Origin: Chthonobacter rhizosphaerae
GTDB lineage: Bacteria > Pseudomonadota > Alphaproteobacteria > Rhizobiales > Pleomorphomonadaceae
Direction: 5' to 3'
Assembly: GCF_013839525.1 (NCBI RefSeq)
Contig: NZ_JACDIS010000002.1
Location: forward strand, 372,001 to 436,000
DNA length: 64,000 nt
Under the pieces are notes generated by a model. The model was not told the DNA's origin and made no database searches. It saw nothing but the letters and a program-made list of their open reading frames with translations. Every line of letters begins with the position of its first letter. Position 1 is the first letter of the stretch. Of the stretch, positions 27,823 through 37,533 are shown piece after piece. Both the position numbers and the translations under genes were made by a program.

Positions 27823-28773
27823 ATGAATTCAGTTGAACTCAAAGGTAAACGTCGCTTAAGTATTGCCATGAGCCGACCGCCGGATTTCCTCGACACGCAG
27901 CTCCTCGCGACCCTGGTCGCCATCGCCGACACCGGCTCGTTCGCCGGAGCGGCGCGACGCATCGGGCGGACGGAATCGGCCGTCAGCATGCAGATGAAGC
28001 GGCTGGAGGACCTGGTGGGCGGTCCGCCGCTCTTCCTCAGCGACGGCCGCCGCCGGATCCTGACGGAGCGCGGCGAGGTGCTGCTGGCCCAGGCGCGCAA
28101 GCTGATGGACGTGCACGAGGAGACGCTGCTCGTGATGCAGCTCGCCGCGATGACCGGCACGGTCCGTCTCGGCGCCCCGGAGGACTACGTGGGCACGCTG
28201 CTGCCGCGGGCCCTCGACCGCTTCGCGCGGCTGCACCCGAACGTGGAGGTTGCCGTCACCTGCGAGCCGAGCGGATCGCTCGCCCGCATGATCCAGGATC
28301 GCAAGATCGACCTCGCCCTGGTGACGCGCGGGCCGGGGATGGACGACGCGGAATATCTCTGCAGCGAGCCGACGGTGTGGGCGGCCTCCCCGCTCCACGA
28401 CGTCCACCGGGAGCCGACGGTGCCGCTCGCGCTGTTCCAGCCCGGCTGCAGCGGCCGCGCGGCCGTCCTGGAGGCGTGGGCCAGCTGCAAGCGGCCGTAT
28501 CGCATCGCCTATTCCAGCCCGAGCGTCGCCGGACTGGTGACGGTGGTGCGCACGGGGCTGGCGATCGCCGCCCTCGCCCGCTGCTCCGTGCCGCCGGACC
28601 TGCGCATCCTCGGCAGCGAATCGGGCCTGCCGGCGCTGCCGGAGCTGCCGATCGCTCTCCTGCGGTCGACCGCGAGCCGCGACTCGCGATCGGTGAACGC
28701 GCTCGCCCGGGAGATCCGGGCCTCGCTCTCCACCGGCCTGGAGGTGGTCCGCCGGAAGGCGAAGACCGCGTGA
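27823..28773 (+). CDS. LysR-family transcriptional regulator
   Basis: A 316-aa regulator with its helix-turn-helix at about residues 35-65 (GSFAGAARRIGRTESAVSMQ) and an effector domain after residue 105. An internal ATG at 27868 (MSRPPDF) gives a more usual N-terminus and may be the true start; neither has a strong Shine-Dalgarno. It is divergent from the cupin gene across 184 bases of AT-rich DNA, the standard layout for LysR control of a neighbour. Confidence 0.9.
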   Translation: MNSVELKGKRRLSIAMSRPPDFLDTQLLATLVAIADTGSFAGAARRIGRTESAVSMQMKRLEDLVGGPPLFLSDGRRRILTERGEVLLAQARKLMDVHEETLLVMQLAAMTGTVRLGAPEDYVGTLLPRALDRFARLHPNVEVAVTCEPSGSLARMIQDRKIDLALVTRGPGMDDAEYLCSEPTVWAASPLHDVHREPTVPLALFQPGCSGRAAVLEAWASCKRPYRIAYSSPSVAGLVTVVRTGLAIAALARCSVPPDLRILGSESGLPALPELPIALLRSTASRDSRSVNALAREIRASLSTGLEVVRRKAKTA

Positions 28774-28892
28774 CGGCAGCCTGACGGCATGCCGCGAACC
28801 GGGGTCGGCCGAGGCCGGGCCCGGACCCTTCCCCTTTGCGCCCCCGGCCGGGATCCTGTATCGAACCGCCGCGTGCAGAAGGGGAGCCCGCG

Positions 28893-29780
28893 ATGAACCG
28901 GCTGATCACCCTGGCTTATGGAAGCCTCGTCGTCGGCATCGTGGTGCTCGGCCTCAAGTATGCCGCCTATGCGGTGACCGGCAGCATCGCGCTCTATTCC
29001 GACGCCCTGGAGAGCATCATCAACGTGGCGGCGGCCGTGGCGGCGCTCGTCGCCGTTCGTCTCAGCGCGATTCCGCCCGACGCGAACCACCCCTATGGCC
29101 ACCACAAGGTGGAATACCTGTCGGCGGTGCTGGAGGGCGTGCTGATCGTGGTGGCGGCGCTCGCCATCGTGCGGGAGGCCTATCTCGGCTACCTGTCGCC
29201 GCGCACCCTGGAGGATCCGGGCCTCGGTCTGGCGATCAACGGTGTGGCGAGCGTCATCAACGCGGCGTGGAGCACCGTGCTGATCCGCCAGGGCCGGCGT
29301 TTCCGGTCACCGGCGCTCGTGGCGGACGGCCGGCATCTTGCGACGGACGTCATGTCCTCCGTGGGCGTGCTGGCGGGCGTCGGCATCGCGACCGTGACCG
29401 GGTGGGCGATCCTCGACCCGATCCTGGCTGTTCTGGTGGCCGTGAACATCCTCTGGTCCGGCTGGGTGCTGGTCAGCCACTCCATCGGCGGCCTGATGGA
29501 CGCCGCCGCGCCGCCCGAGGAGCTGGAGAAGATCCGCGTGGTCATCTCCAAGAACGCGGACGGGGCGATCGAGGCCCACGACGTGCGCACCCGCCATGCC
29601 GGGCCGGTGACGTTCGTGGACTTCCACCTGGTGGTGGACGGGTCGAAGACGGTCTCCGAGGCCCACGACATCTGCGACCGGATCGAGAACGCCCTTCGCG
29701 ACAGCATCAAGGGCGCCGTGGTGACCATTCACGTGGAGCCGGAGGCGAAGGCCAAGCACACGGGCATCGTGGTGCTCTGA
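28893..29780 (+). CDS. cation diffusion facilitator family efflux transporter
   Basis: A 295-aa inner-membrane antiporter for divalent metals (Zn, Fe, Co or Mn). It has six predicted helices; the metal site is visible as SDALESI in helix 2 and HLATDVMSS in helix 5, and HPYGHHKVEYL follows helix 2. The C-terminal cytoplasmic domain (about 205-295) is the ferredoxin-like dimerisation domain. ATG 28893 follows GGGGAG. The SDALES variant, in place of HSxxD, suggests an iron/manganese-type selectivity, which is an inference. Confidence 0.9.
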   Translation: MNRLITLAYGSLVVGIVVLGLKYAAYAVTGSIALYSDALESIINVAAAVAALVAVRLSAIPPDANHPYGHHKVEYLSAVLEGVLIVVAALAIVREAYLGYLSPRTLEDPGLGLAINGVASVINAAWSTVLIRQGRRFRSPALVADGRHLATDVMSSVGVLAGVGIATVTGWAILDPILAVLVAVNILWSGWVLVSHSIGGLMDAAAPPEELEKIRVVISKNADGAIEAHDVRTRHAGPVTFVDFHLVVDGSKTVSEAHDICDRIENALRDSIKGAVVTIHVEPEAKAKHTGIVVL

Positions 29781-29813
29781 CCGTCGCCCCGCCCTCGCCT
29801 GCCGGCAGCCCGG

Positions 29814-30221
29814 TCAGCCGGCGTCGGGCTCGAAGTTCATCGCGACGCCGTTGATGCAGTAGCGCAGGCCCGTCGGCGGCGGACCGTCCGGGAAGACGTG
29901 GCCGAGGTGGCTGCCGCAGCGGGCGCAGTGCACCTCCGTGCGGACCATGCCGTGGCTGCGGTCCGTGGACGTTTCCACCGAGCCGGGGACCGGCGTGTCG
30001 AAGCTCGGCCAGCCGGTGCCGCTTTCGAACTTGCGGCCGGCGACGAACAGCGGCTGGTCGCAGCCCGCGCAGGTGAAGGTGCCGGGACGCTTCTCGTGGA
30101 GGAGCGCGCAGCTGCCCGGGCGCTCGGTGCCGTGCTGGCGCATGATCCGGTACTGCTCGGGCGTCAGGAGCGCCCGCCACTGGGCGTCCGTGCGGGTGAC
30201 CGGGTAGGTCTTGGCGTCCAT
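29814..30221 (-). CDS. msrB: peptide-methionine (R)-S-oxide reductase
   Basis: A 135-aa repair enzyme reducing the R-sulfoxide of methionine. Zinc cysteines are visible in CAGC near residue 51 and CARC near 98, GTGWPSF is the conserved substrate loop, and [11 protein letters not shown] near the C-terminus carries the catalytic Cys. The length is normal for a free-standing MsrB. No MsrA is adjacent. Confidence 0.97.
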   Translation of the reverse strand: MDAKTYPVTRTDAQWRALLTPEQYRIMRQHGTERPGSCALLHEKRPGTFTCAGCDQPLFVAGRKFESGTGWPSFDTPVPGSVETSTDRSHGMVRTEVHCARCGSHLGHVFPDGPPPTGLRYCINGVAMNFEPDAG

Positions 30222-30363
30222 GGGCGTGCTCCTTGCCTCGTTCGTCGTCGGCCTGTGTCGTCGTCGGCCTGTGTCGTAGGGCGCCGCCCGACCTCAACGG
30301 CGACGGGCGGACAGCCTGGCCGTCCGCCCGTCAGATAGCGTCTGGAACCCGGTTGCGGAAGGG

Positions 30364-30618
30364 TCAGGAGGACCCGACCGCCTTGACGCCCCATTCGTCC
30401 TGCGCCTGGGCGCGTGTGCGGTTGAGGATCACCTTGTCGCCCTCCACGCGGTCGACCACGTCGAGGTGGAGGTAGTGGTGCTCGCCGCCGGCGTCCGGGT
30501 CGGTGCGGGTCAGCTTTATGCGCTGGCCGTCGAGGGAATCGACCGTGCCCACGTGCCCGCCATCGGAGCCGACCACTTCCAGGTGCTCGCGGATGACCGA
30601 AGGATCGCTGATCGCCAT
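30364..30618 (-). CDS. DUF2171 family protein
   Basis: An 84-aa beta-rich PRC-barrel-like protein: MAISDPSVIREHLEVVGSDG, then HVGTVDSLDGQRIKLTR. The family is common in Alphaproteobacteria and often found near stress genes; its function is unknown. It stands alone, between msrB and the polyol dehydrogenase. Confidence 0.85.
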   Translation of the reverse strand: MAISDPSVIREHLEVVGSDGGHVGTVDSLDGQRIKLTRTDPDAGGEHHYLHLDVVDRVEGDKVILNRTRAQAQDEWGVKAVGSS

Positions 30619-30715
30619 GGGTGCCTGTCCTCTCGTGCTGCGGCGGTCCGTGGCCGGACCGCCGGTATCGGTTGGACAAGCAACGCGACGCGCCCGCCGG
30701 TGTTCCGGGCGCCGA

Positions 30716-31810
30716 TCAGGGCTCCAGCGTGACCTTGATGGACGACTTGCCGGACGCGACCATGTCGATGCCCTTCTGGAAGTCGGCGAGCGGCAGGCGA
30801 TGGGTGACGATGTCGTCGATCGGCAGCAGCCCCTGGTCGAGCATCCGAATGGCGACCGGATAGGTGTGCGGGCTGAGGTGGGCGCCGTGGATGTTGAGCT
30901 CCTTGGTGTCGCCGATGATGGTCCAATCCACCGTCACCGGCTCGCGCATGACGGAGAACTCCACGAAGGTGCCGAGCTTGCGGATCATGGCGAGCCCGTC
31001 GATCACGGCCTGCGGGTGGCCGGTCGCCTCGATGTAGACGTCGCAGCCATATCCGTCGGTCAGGCGGCGGACCTCGTCCACGACGTTCACCTTGGTGGGG
31101 TTGAGGCCGATGTCGGCGCCGCAGCGCTTGGCCATCTCCAGGCGATCGTCGTTGAGATCAACCGCGATGAGGAGAGCCGGGCCCTTCATCCTGGCGGCCG
31201 CGAACATGCCGAGGCCGAGCGGTCCGGCGCCGGCGATCACCACCACGTCCTGGAACTCGATGTTGCCGCGCTGGACCGCGTGGATCGAGCAGGCGAGCGG
31301 CTCGATGAAGACCGCGTGATGGGCCGGCAGGCTCTTCGGGACCTTGTGGTTGAGGGCGCCGGCCGGGAAGCACATGAACTCGGCCATGGCGCCCGGAGTG
31401 CGCTGGCGGAAGCCGTAGATGTCGTGCTGCTGGCACATCCAGTACTTGCCGGTGCGGCAGAAGCGGCAGTGCCAGCACGGCACGATCTGCTCGGACGCGG
31501 CGAGGTCGCCGATCTCCAGGCCGTACTTCTCCGCCGCGCCCTCGCCGAGGGCCACCACCTCGCCGACGAACTCGTGGCCCGGCGTGATCGGAGGCTCGCA
31601 ATAGCCCTTGCGGGTGGCGTCGCCCCAGAAGAGCGGCGCGCCGAGGTAGCACTTCAGGTCGCTGGCGCAGATGCCGGCGGACTTCACCTTGACGAGCACC
31701 TCGCCGGGGCCGACCGCGGGCACCGGCAGCTCCTCGAGCCGGTAGTCCTCCGGGCCGTGGCAGACGACCGAAGCCATGGTCTTCGGCAGCTCGATGGCAT
31801 TCTTCAGCAT
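30716..31810 (-). CDS. zinc-dependent polyol dehydrogenase, EltD (erythritol/L-threitol dehydrogenase)-like
   Basis: A 364-aa medium-chain dehydrogenase. The catalytic zinc ligands lie in AGICASDLKC and GHEFVGE, and the structural zinc lobe CWHCRFCRTGKYWMC is complete. GAGPLGLG is the NAD-binding loop. The pattern of PEDYRLEELPVPAVGPGE and the ICASDLKCYLGAPLFWGD segment is like erythritol/L-threitol dehydrogenases of mycobacteria and rhizobia. It is 50 bases after the DeoR gene on the same strand. It probably oxidises a C4 or C5 polyol imported by the ABC system at 35.9-41.6 kb. Confidence 0.85.
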   Translation of the reverse strand: MLKNAIELPKTMASVVCHGPEDYRLEELPVPAVGPGEVLVKVKSAGICASDLKCYLGAPLFWGDATRKGYCEPPITPGHEFVGEVVALGEGAAEKYGLEIGDLAASEQIVPCWHCRFCRTGKYWMCQQHDIYGFRQRTPGAMAEFMCFPAGALNHKVPKSLPAHHAVFIEPLACSIHAVQRGNIEFQDVVVIAGAGPLGLGMFAAARMKGPALLIAVDLNDDRLEMAKRCGADIGLNPTKVNVVDEVRRLTDGYGCDVYIEATGHPQAVIDGLAMIRKLGTFVEFSVMREPVTVDWTIIGDTKELNIHGAHLSPHTYPVAIRMLDQGLLPIDDIVTHRLPLADFQKGIDMVASGKSSIKVTLEP

Positions 31811-31860
31811 GTGGGCAGTCTCCCTCTCCGGGGTCCTGGAGCGTGGACGCCGGCCGGCCC

Positions 31861-32646
31861 TCAGCGGGCCGACGCGACGACCACCGTGACCCCTTCGTCT
31901 TCCAGCATCCGGGCGTCCTGGTCGGAGAGCCCGTCGTCGGTGATGAGCGTGCCGATCCGGCCGAGGCCGAACACCACGTGGCGCGGCCGGATCGAGAACT
32001 TGCGGCTGTCGGCGAGGACGACGACCTTGTCGGTGCGCGGGATCAGCATTTCGACGCTGCGAACCAGCAGCGGGTGCGATTCCATCACGCCGTCCGGGCC
32101 GATGCCCTGGGCGCCGACGAAGAACTTGGACGCGTAGACCGTCAGAAGGTCCTCGTCGCGCATCTGCAGGATGCCGGGCTCCCGGTGCAGTTCGCCGCCG
32201 GCGACCGTGAGGTGGCAGGTGCCGGTCTCCGCGAGAGCGGCGGCGAGCGGCATGGAGTTGGTGAAGATCTTCACCGCCCGGCGCGCCAGGAGCACGCCGA
32301 ACAGGTAGCAGGTGGTGCCGCCGTGGACGATGAGGCTGTCTCCGTCGCGGCAGAGGCGCTCCGCCTCGGCGGCGATCGCCTTCTTGGCGTCGACCGCCAG
32401 CATGCGGTTCTCGTCGAAGGGGCGAGCGGACAGGCGCTCGCGGGCAGCCGCCGGCTCGACGGACGCGATGCCGCCGAACACCTTCCGCACCTCGCCGGCC
32501 TCGTTGAGCTTGTCGATGTCGCGCCGGACCGTGGCCGGGGACGCGTTGGTGAGCGAGACGAGATCCCGCACGGTGACGAAGGGCTGCGCCTTCAGCACCT
32601 TGCGGATCAGGTCCTGCCTTTCGGTCTCGCCGACGACGCTCGCCAT
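31861..32646 (-). CDS. DeoR/GlpR-family sugar-responsive repressor
   Basis: A 261-aa regulator. The DeoR helix-turn-helix spans about residues 5-60 (TVRDLVSLTNASPATVRRD). The sugar-phosphate-binding DeoRC domain follows, with the VHGGTTCYLF loop. The start at MASVVGETERQ is preferred because the family begins there. It lies between the divergent GMC oxidoreductase gene and the polyol dehydrogenase, and probably represses both directions through the inverted repeat at 32754. The inducer should be a phosphorylated sugar or polyol intermediate. Confidence 0.9.
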   Translation of the reverse strand: MASVVGETERQDLIRKVLKAQPFVTVRDLVSLTNASPATVRRDIDKLNEAGEVRKVFGGIASVEPAAARERLSARPFDENRMLAVDAKKAIAAEAERLCRDGDSLIVHGGTTCYLFGVLLARRAVKIFTNSMPLAAALAETGTCHLTVAGGELHREPGILQMRDEDLLTVYASKFFVGAQGIGPDGVMESHPLLVRSVEMLIPRTDKVVVLADSRKFSIRPRHVVFGLGRIGTLITDDGLSDQDARMLEDEGVTVVVASAR

Positions 32647-32753
32647 GGCCACTGCCCCGTTCTCCTCGCCGACGAGGCTAGCAGCGCCATGAGGACGCGC
32701 AATCATACATGCGTGCCGATTTCCATACTTTCTCGTCCCTTACGGCCAAGAAA

Positions 32754-32767
32754 GTACAGGTCTGTAC
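32754..32767. promoter_or_regulatory. operator candidate: perfect GTACAG inverted repeat
   Basis: GTACAG-GT-CTGTAC is a perfect 6-2-6 inverted repeat, 108 bases upstream of the DeoR start and 91 bases upstream of the GMC oxidoreductase start, in an AT-richer part of the divergent region. Size and position suit a repressor site. Confidence 0.5.
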
Positions 32768-32857
32768 AAGATTGATCGTAGTCACTCACGCCGGAGCCCC
32801 CTACCCTTGCGGCATAACAACTCGCCTCGAAGCGGGACCATCCGGGACGGAAAGCTC

Positions 32858-34522
32858 ATGTCGCAGACCGCGAGGGACTACGACTTCGTCATCGCCGGGG
32901 GCGGCTCCTCGGCCTGCGTGGCGGCCATGCGCCTGGTGCGCGATTTCGGCGCGCGGGTGCTGATGATCGAGCGCGGCCCGGCGCGGACGGCCCCGGTGAT
33001 GCGCATGCCAGCCGGCTATCTGCGCTATCTCGCCCGCGAGGACTTCCTGGAGATGCACAGGACCGTGCCGCAGGAGCGGCTCTGCGGCCGGGCGCCGATC
33101 GTGCCCCAGGCGAAGGTGCTGGGCGGCGGCAGCGCCGTGAACGCCATGGTCTACATGCGCGGCCAGAAGGAGGATTACGACGGCTGGGACGCCATGCTCG
33201 GCGGCGGCTCCGGCTGGTCCTACGCGGACGTGCTCCCGCACTTCCGTGCGGTGGAGCGGAACTCCAAGTTCAACAACGCCTACCACGGGATCGACGGCCA
33301 GCTGCTCGTGTCCGACCCCGGCCGGCTCTGCGACACGACCGAGGACTACATCCTGACGGCGCAGGGCCTCGGCCACCCCTACAATCCGGACTTCAACGGC
33401 GCGTCCCAGGCTGGCGTCGGCGTGATGCAGCACACCATGGGCCGGGTGAAGAACCGGATGGTGCGCAGCGACGCGGTCACGGCCTTCCTGCGCGAGGTCT
33501 GGAAGAACCCGCTCCTCACCGTCGTGACCGACGCGCTGGTCACGAAGGTGCTGATCGAGCGTGGCCGCGCGGTCGGCGTGGAATACCGCAGCGCCGGCCA
33601 GCTGATCACGGCGCGCGCCACCCGCGAGGTGCTGGTCGCGACCGGCACCTACAACACGGCGAAGCTGCTGATGCTCTCCGGCCTCGGCCCGGCCGACCAC
33701 CTGAAGCATCACGGCGTGCCTGTGGTGGCGGACCTGCCGGGCGTCGGCGAGAACCTGATGGACCACCACGAGGTGCCGACCATCGCGACGACGCGCGGCC
33801 GGAGCGGCTATTTCGGCGAGGATCGCGGCTGGCCGATGATCCGCAACGGGCTGCAGTACATCCTGTTCGGCACCGGGCCGGTGACGACCACCGGCATCGA
33901 GAGCTGCCTGTTCTACGATCCCGATGGCGGCGAGCGGCCGACGATCCAGCTCTACTGCGCGCCGATCGTCTACCTGGACCGGGACGTGTCGTCGGCCGAG
34001 CCGACGTGGGGCGTGACGCTGACCTCGTGCCTGTTGCGCCCGAAGGCGCGCGGCAGCGTGCGTCTCCGGTCCGCCGACCCGGCGGACAAGCCGGTGGTGG
34101 ACAGCAACTTCTTCGGCCATCCGGACGACCTGCGCCTGACGATCGCGTCCATCCGCCACGCGCGGCGCCTGCTGGCGACCCGACCGATGTCGGACAAGAT
34201 CGCGACCGAACTCCTGCCCGGCCCGGACATGACCGACGACGAGGCCCTGGCGGCCTATTGCGGAAAGACCGTGAAGACCAACTATCACCCGAGCGGAACG
34301 GCGCGCATGGGCCGCGACGACGACCCGACGGCGGTGCTGGACGCGCGCCTCAAGGTGCGCGGCGTGGACGGTCTCCGGGTGATCGACTGCGCCGCCATCC
34401 CGGCCATTCCGTCCGCCAACACAAACGCGGCGGCGATCATGCTGGGCCACCGGGCGGCGGAGTTCGCAGCGGCCGGGCGGGTGAGCGAACCCGGCCGGGC
34501 GGCGCAGCGGCTGAGCGCCTGA
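32858..34522 (+). CDS. GMC-family FAD-dependent oxidoreductase
   Basis: A 554-aa flavoprotein (glucose-methanol-choline family). The FAD loop AGGGSSACVAA is near residues 13-23, GMC signature 1 is KVLGGGSAVNAMVYMRG near 85-101, and signature 2 is ATGTYNTAKLLMLSGLGP near 262-279. The catalytic His is in NYHPSGTARMG and NTNAAAIMLGH closes the domain. ATG 32858 follows a GGAC/GGAAAG ribosome site. Most relatives oxidise a primary or secondary alcohol to aldehyde or ketone. In this locus it may use the polyol or one of its products. Confidence 0.9.
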   Translation: MSQTARDYDFVIAGGGSSACVAAMRLVRDFGARVLMIERGPARTAPVMRMPAGYLRYLAREDFLEMHRTVPQERLCGRAPIVPQAKVLGGGSAVNAMVYMRGQKEDYDGWDAMLGGGSGWSYADVLPHFRAVERNSKFNNAYHGIDGQLLVSDPGRLCDTTEDYILTAQGLGHPYNPDFNGASQAGVGVMQHTMGRVKNRMVRSDAVTAFLREVWKNPLLTVVTDALVTKVLIERGRAVGVEYRSAGQLITARATREVLVATGTYNTAKLLMLSGLGPADHLKHHGVPVVADLPGVGENLMDHHEVPTIATTRGRSGYFGEDRGWPMIRNGLQYILFGTGPVTTTGIESCLFYDPDGGERPTIQLYCAPIVYLDRDVSSAEPTWGVTLTSCLLRPKARGSVRLRSADPADKPVVDSNFFGHPDDLRLTIASIRHARRLLATRPMSDKIATELLPGPDMTDDEALAAYCGKTVKTNYHPSGTARMGRDDDPTAVLDARLKVRGVDGLRVIDCAAIPAIPSANTNAAAIMLGHRAAEFAAAGRVSEPGRAAQRLSA

Positions 34523-34646
34523 GAGAAATGCGAAAAGGGTCCAGACCTGGGATTTCAATCGATTGAGTTCCGGTGGAGGTCGGGCAAGATCCCACCAGGG
34601 ACCGGACAAGCCGGCAAAGATCGGCTCGAACGGATGGGAGGTCCAC

Positions 34647-35570
34647 ATGGGTATCGTCCGCAGGCTCGTGCCGCATCACGAGGTGATCGTCTGCCGGCCA
34701 TCGGAATCGTTCCGATGGAATGTCCACGACTATCCGCACCACCTGGCGAAATGGCACCACCACCCCGAATATGAGCTGCACCTGATCCAGTCCTCCAGCG
34801 GCACCATGATGGTGGGCGACCACGTTGGCCCGTTTTCGGCCGGCTGCCTGGTGCTGACCGGCCCGGACGTGCCGCACAACTGGGTCAGCGACATCCCGCC
34901 CGGGACCGTGGTGCCCGAACGGGACATGCTGGTGCAGTTCTCCGCCGACTTCGCCGACCGGATCCTCGGCGACTTCGCCGAACTGGAGGACGTGCGCACC
35001 CTCCTGGCCGAGGCCGCCTACGGGCTCGTGTTCACCGGTCAGACGGCCCGGCGCGGCGCGCGCCTGCTGCAGGAGATCGGCCAGGCTCGCGGCCCGAGCC
35101 GCATGGTGCTCTTCCTCGACCTCCTGGCGACGCTGGCGGCGGACCCGACCGAGCGCTCCACCCTGTCGCGGCGGACGCCGGCCTTCCCGGCGAGCCAGGT
35201 GGAGGAGCGGATCGAGATCGCCCTCGCCTACATCGCCAAGAACTACGCGAGCGAGATCCGTCTCGGCACGGTCGCGGACCTCTGCGGCATGGAGCCGAGC
35301 GCCTTCTCGCGCTGGTTCAAGAAGCAGACGGGGCACACGTTCGCCAAGTTCATCAACCGTACGCGGGTCTACTCGGCCTGCACACGGCTGACCCAGACCG
35401 ATCAGCCGATCACCGACATCTGCTTCGAGGTCGGGTTCAACAACATCGCGAACTTCAACCGCCAGTTCGTGAAATTCTGCGATCAGACCCCCTCGGCCTA
35501 CCGCCGCAGCGCCCGCCGGATCGCGTCGAGCGCGATCGCTCCGTCGGGCGCGGTCCACGGCCCGGCATGA
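34647..35570 (+). CDS. AraC-family transcriptional activator
   Basis: A 307-aa regulator with an N-terminal cupin-like sensor (HHHPEYELHLI near residue 35, then the metal-free barrel) and two C-terminal helix-turn-helix motifs (about 195-295, with the second ending ANFNRQFVKFCDQTPSAYR). GGGAGG stands six bases before the ATG. It lies upstream of the polyol ABC operon and is its likely activator, giving the locus both a DeoR repressor and an AraC activator. Confidence 0.92.
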   Translation: MGIVRRLVPHHEVIVCRPSESFRWNVHDYPHHLAKWHHHPEYELHLIQSSSGTMMVGDHVGPFSAGCLVLTGPDVPHNWVSDIPPGTVVPERDMLVQFSADFADRILGDFAELEDVRTLLAEAAYGLVFTGQTARRGARLLQEIGQARGPSRMVLFLDLLATLAADPTERSTLSRRTPAFPASQVEERIEIALAYIAKNYASEIRLGTVADLCGMEPSAFSRWFKKQTGHTFAKFINRTRVYSACTRLTQTDQPITDICFEVGFNNIANFNRQFVKFCDQTPSAYRRSARRIASSAIAPSGAVHGPA

Positions 35571-35931
35571 CGGCCGGAGCGCGGCCAAAAAGGTATAGAA
35601 CGCGCACCGCCCAGGCGTGGTGACGAATTCTCACGGAGAGTAACGTCGCTCACAGATCTCGCGGTGACAGCCGCGGACGCGGAAGCAGCAGCGGACGCGG
35701 AACCGGGCGCCCGAAGAGGTGGGCCCGGGACGCCGCGTCGGAGGGGACGCGGACACGACCGCTGACGCGGCGGGATCCACGATCCGGGCCCACGGGCCCG
35801 GCAGAACCATCGGACGACAGACCTGCCCGCCCGACCCGATCGGGAACGACCCGGCTCGCCTGAAAGAGCCGGGACGGGGATGGCGTGTGACGTCGCTCCG
35901 ACAAAGCCGATCCTTGGGAGGAGAGAAGACC
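35571..35931. other. long GC-rich leader before the polyol ABC operon
   Basis: No gene is supported here. The stretch has GCGGACGCGGAA twice within 20 bases (near 35673 and 35693) with further GGACGCGG variants to 35765. A perfect 8-bp stem-loop follows, CCCGGCTC (35850-35857) with GAGCCGGG (35866-35873), 58 bases before the binding-protein start. Promoter, AraC sites and a structured 5' UTR are expected in it. Confidence 0.4.
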
Positions 35932-37362
35932 ATGATGCACTGCAAGAGGCTCGTCGCTTCGGCCTTCGTGGCGACGCTGATGGCCAGCACCGCTCCGGCG
36001 TTCGCCGACTTCTGGTCGGACGCCGCGAAGGGGCTGGAAGGAGCCACCATCCGCGGCGTCTCGGAAAGCACGCCGCCGTCCAACTACGTGAAGGACGTGC
36101 TGGCGCCCGCCTTCACCGAGGCGACCGGCATCACCGTCGAGTTCGAGGCGACGTCCTGGGACCAGATGTACGACAAGGCGATCAAGGACATGGAGGCCAA
36201 CACCGGCATCTATGACTTCGTCTACATCGAGCAGGACATCATCTACAGCTATCTGGCCCGCGACTTCCTGGTGAACCTCTCCGACATGATGGAGCAGAAC
36301 GCCAACCTGAAGTCGCCCGACTTCGACATCTCGAAGTTCACCACCTTCATCGACAACTTCAAGAACGCCGACGGCGACGTGTTCGGCGTGCCGATGGAAG
36401 CGTTCGTGAAGGTCTACCTCTACCGCAAGGATCTGTTCGAGGATCCGAAGGTGCAGGAGGCCTACAAGGCCAAGTACAACGCCGACCTGAAGCCGGCCAC
36501 CAACCACGCCGAATATCGCCAGATCGCGGAATTCTTCACGGAATACGCGAAGGAGAACGGCATGGAGATGTGGGGCACCACGGTGCAGGCGTCGTCCGGC
36601 CATCCGGCCTCGGTCTACGAGTTCGTCGAAAGCGTGCTGCCGACCTACGGCATCTACAACTGGGGCATCGACACCCAGACCTTCGCCGCCTCGGTGGAGA
36701 ACGGCGGCCAGATGAACAGCGACAAGGCCAAGGAAGCGCTGACCTGGTGGATCGGCAACCTCGCCTACGCGCCGCCGGAATCCACGTCGTCCACGTGGGA
36801 CGAGGTCGCGGCGACCTTCGCCGCCGGCCGCGCCGCCCAGGGTCTCGTCTATGGCGAGAACGCCGCCTGGATCGCCACCAACGCGGACAAGTCCACGGTG
36901 GTCGGCAAGGTCGGCGTGGCGCTGCCGCCCGTCGAGGCCGGCGTGATGGAGCAGGCCAAGTCGGGTGAAGGCTACATCGGCTACTACGACGGCGGCGCCT
37001 TCGGCATCCCGCACTCTTCGAAGAACAAGGAAGCCGCCCTCCTCTTCCTGCAGTACATCGGCCAGGAGAGCGTGCAGGCCGACTGGGCCCTCGCCGGCAG
37101 CCGCATCGTGCACCAGGCCACCTACGACGACCCGAAGATCGTCGAGCAGGACAAGAAGGTGGACGGCTACTACACGCTGATGAAGGAGCAGGGACCGCTG
37201 TTCCGCGGCGCCCCGCCGTTCCCCTTCCACAACCAGGCCCGCGAGGCCATGGCGCCCTTCATCTACCAGGCGATCACCGGCGAACTGCAGCCGGCCGAAG
37301 CCCTGGACAAGGCCGCCGCCGCCGTGGACGCCGAGCTGAAGAACCTCGGCTACAGGAAGTGA
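35932..37362 (+). CDS. ABC polyol/sugar transporter substrate-binding protein
   Basis: A 476-aa periplasmic receptor. The signal peptide [15 protein letters not shown]...AFA probably ends at the AFADF site near residue 24. The mature part is a family-1 (SBP_bac_1) receptor like the sorbitol/mannitol or trehalose/maltose types, and is longer than MalE. GGGAGGAGAG precedes the ATG. It is the first gene of an operon with two permeases, an accessory membrane protein, a dehydrogenase and the ATPase. A polyol such as xylitol, arabitol, threitol or erythritol is the inferred ligand. Confidence 0.92.
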   Translation: MMHCKRLVASAFVATLMASTAPAFADFWSDAAKGLEGATIRGVSESTPPSNYVKDVLAPAFTEATGITVEFEATSWDQMYDKAIKDMEANTGIYDFVYIEQDIIYSYLARDFLVNLSDMMEQNANLKSPDFDISKFTTFIDNFKNADGDVFGVPMEAFVKVYLYRKDLFEDPKVQEAYKAKYNADLKPATNHAEYRQIAEFFTEYAKENGMEMWGTTVQASSGHPASVYEFVESVLPTYGIYNWGIDTQTFAASVENGGQMNSDKAKEALTWWIGNLAYAPPESTSSTWDEVAATFAAGRAAQGLVYGENAAWIATNADKSTVVGKVGVALPPVEAGVMEQAKSGEGYIGYYDGGAFGIPHSSKNKEAALLFLQYIGQESVQADWALAGSRIVHQATYDDPKIVEQDKKVDGYYTLMKEQGPLFRGAPPFPFHNQAREAMAPFIYQAITGELQPAEALDKAAAAVDAELKNLGYRK

Positions 37363-37391
37363 TCCGCCCAAGACCCTCCTGACCGACCTTG

Positions 37392-37422
37392 GCCGCCGGG
37401 CTTCCACTCTAGGCCCGGCGGC
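37392..37422 (+). terminator. stem-loop after the binding-protein gene (attenuator-like)
   Basis: GCCGCCGGGC (37392-37401) pairs perfectly with GCCCGGCGGC (37413-37422) around an 11-base loop, followed by TCCTTTCTCCC. It stands 29 bases after the binding-protein stop and 112 bases before the permease. Such elements make the receptor mRNA more abundant than that of the membrane subunits. Confidence 0.65.
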
Positions 37423-37533
37423 TCCTTTCTCCCGACGTCCGTCTCCCCGCGCCGCAAGGCCGGAGACGACGCCCCCGAGGTTCCGACCCGCCGCCCGGCC
37501 CTTCGCCGCCCGGGCGCCCGATGGAGCTCTTCC

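Noticed and set aside
35665-35770. Repeated GGACGCGG units as a CRISPR array
   Set aside because: Units are short, unevenly spaced and imperfect, spacers are absent and no cas genes are in the window.
37392-37422. Full operon terminator between binding protein and permeases
   Set aside because: The stem is perfect but the following tract is TCCTTTCTCCC rather than a T-run, and the permeases lack an obvious separate promoter; partial attenuation is more likely.
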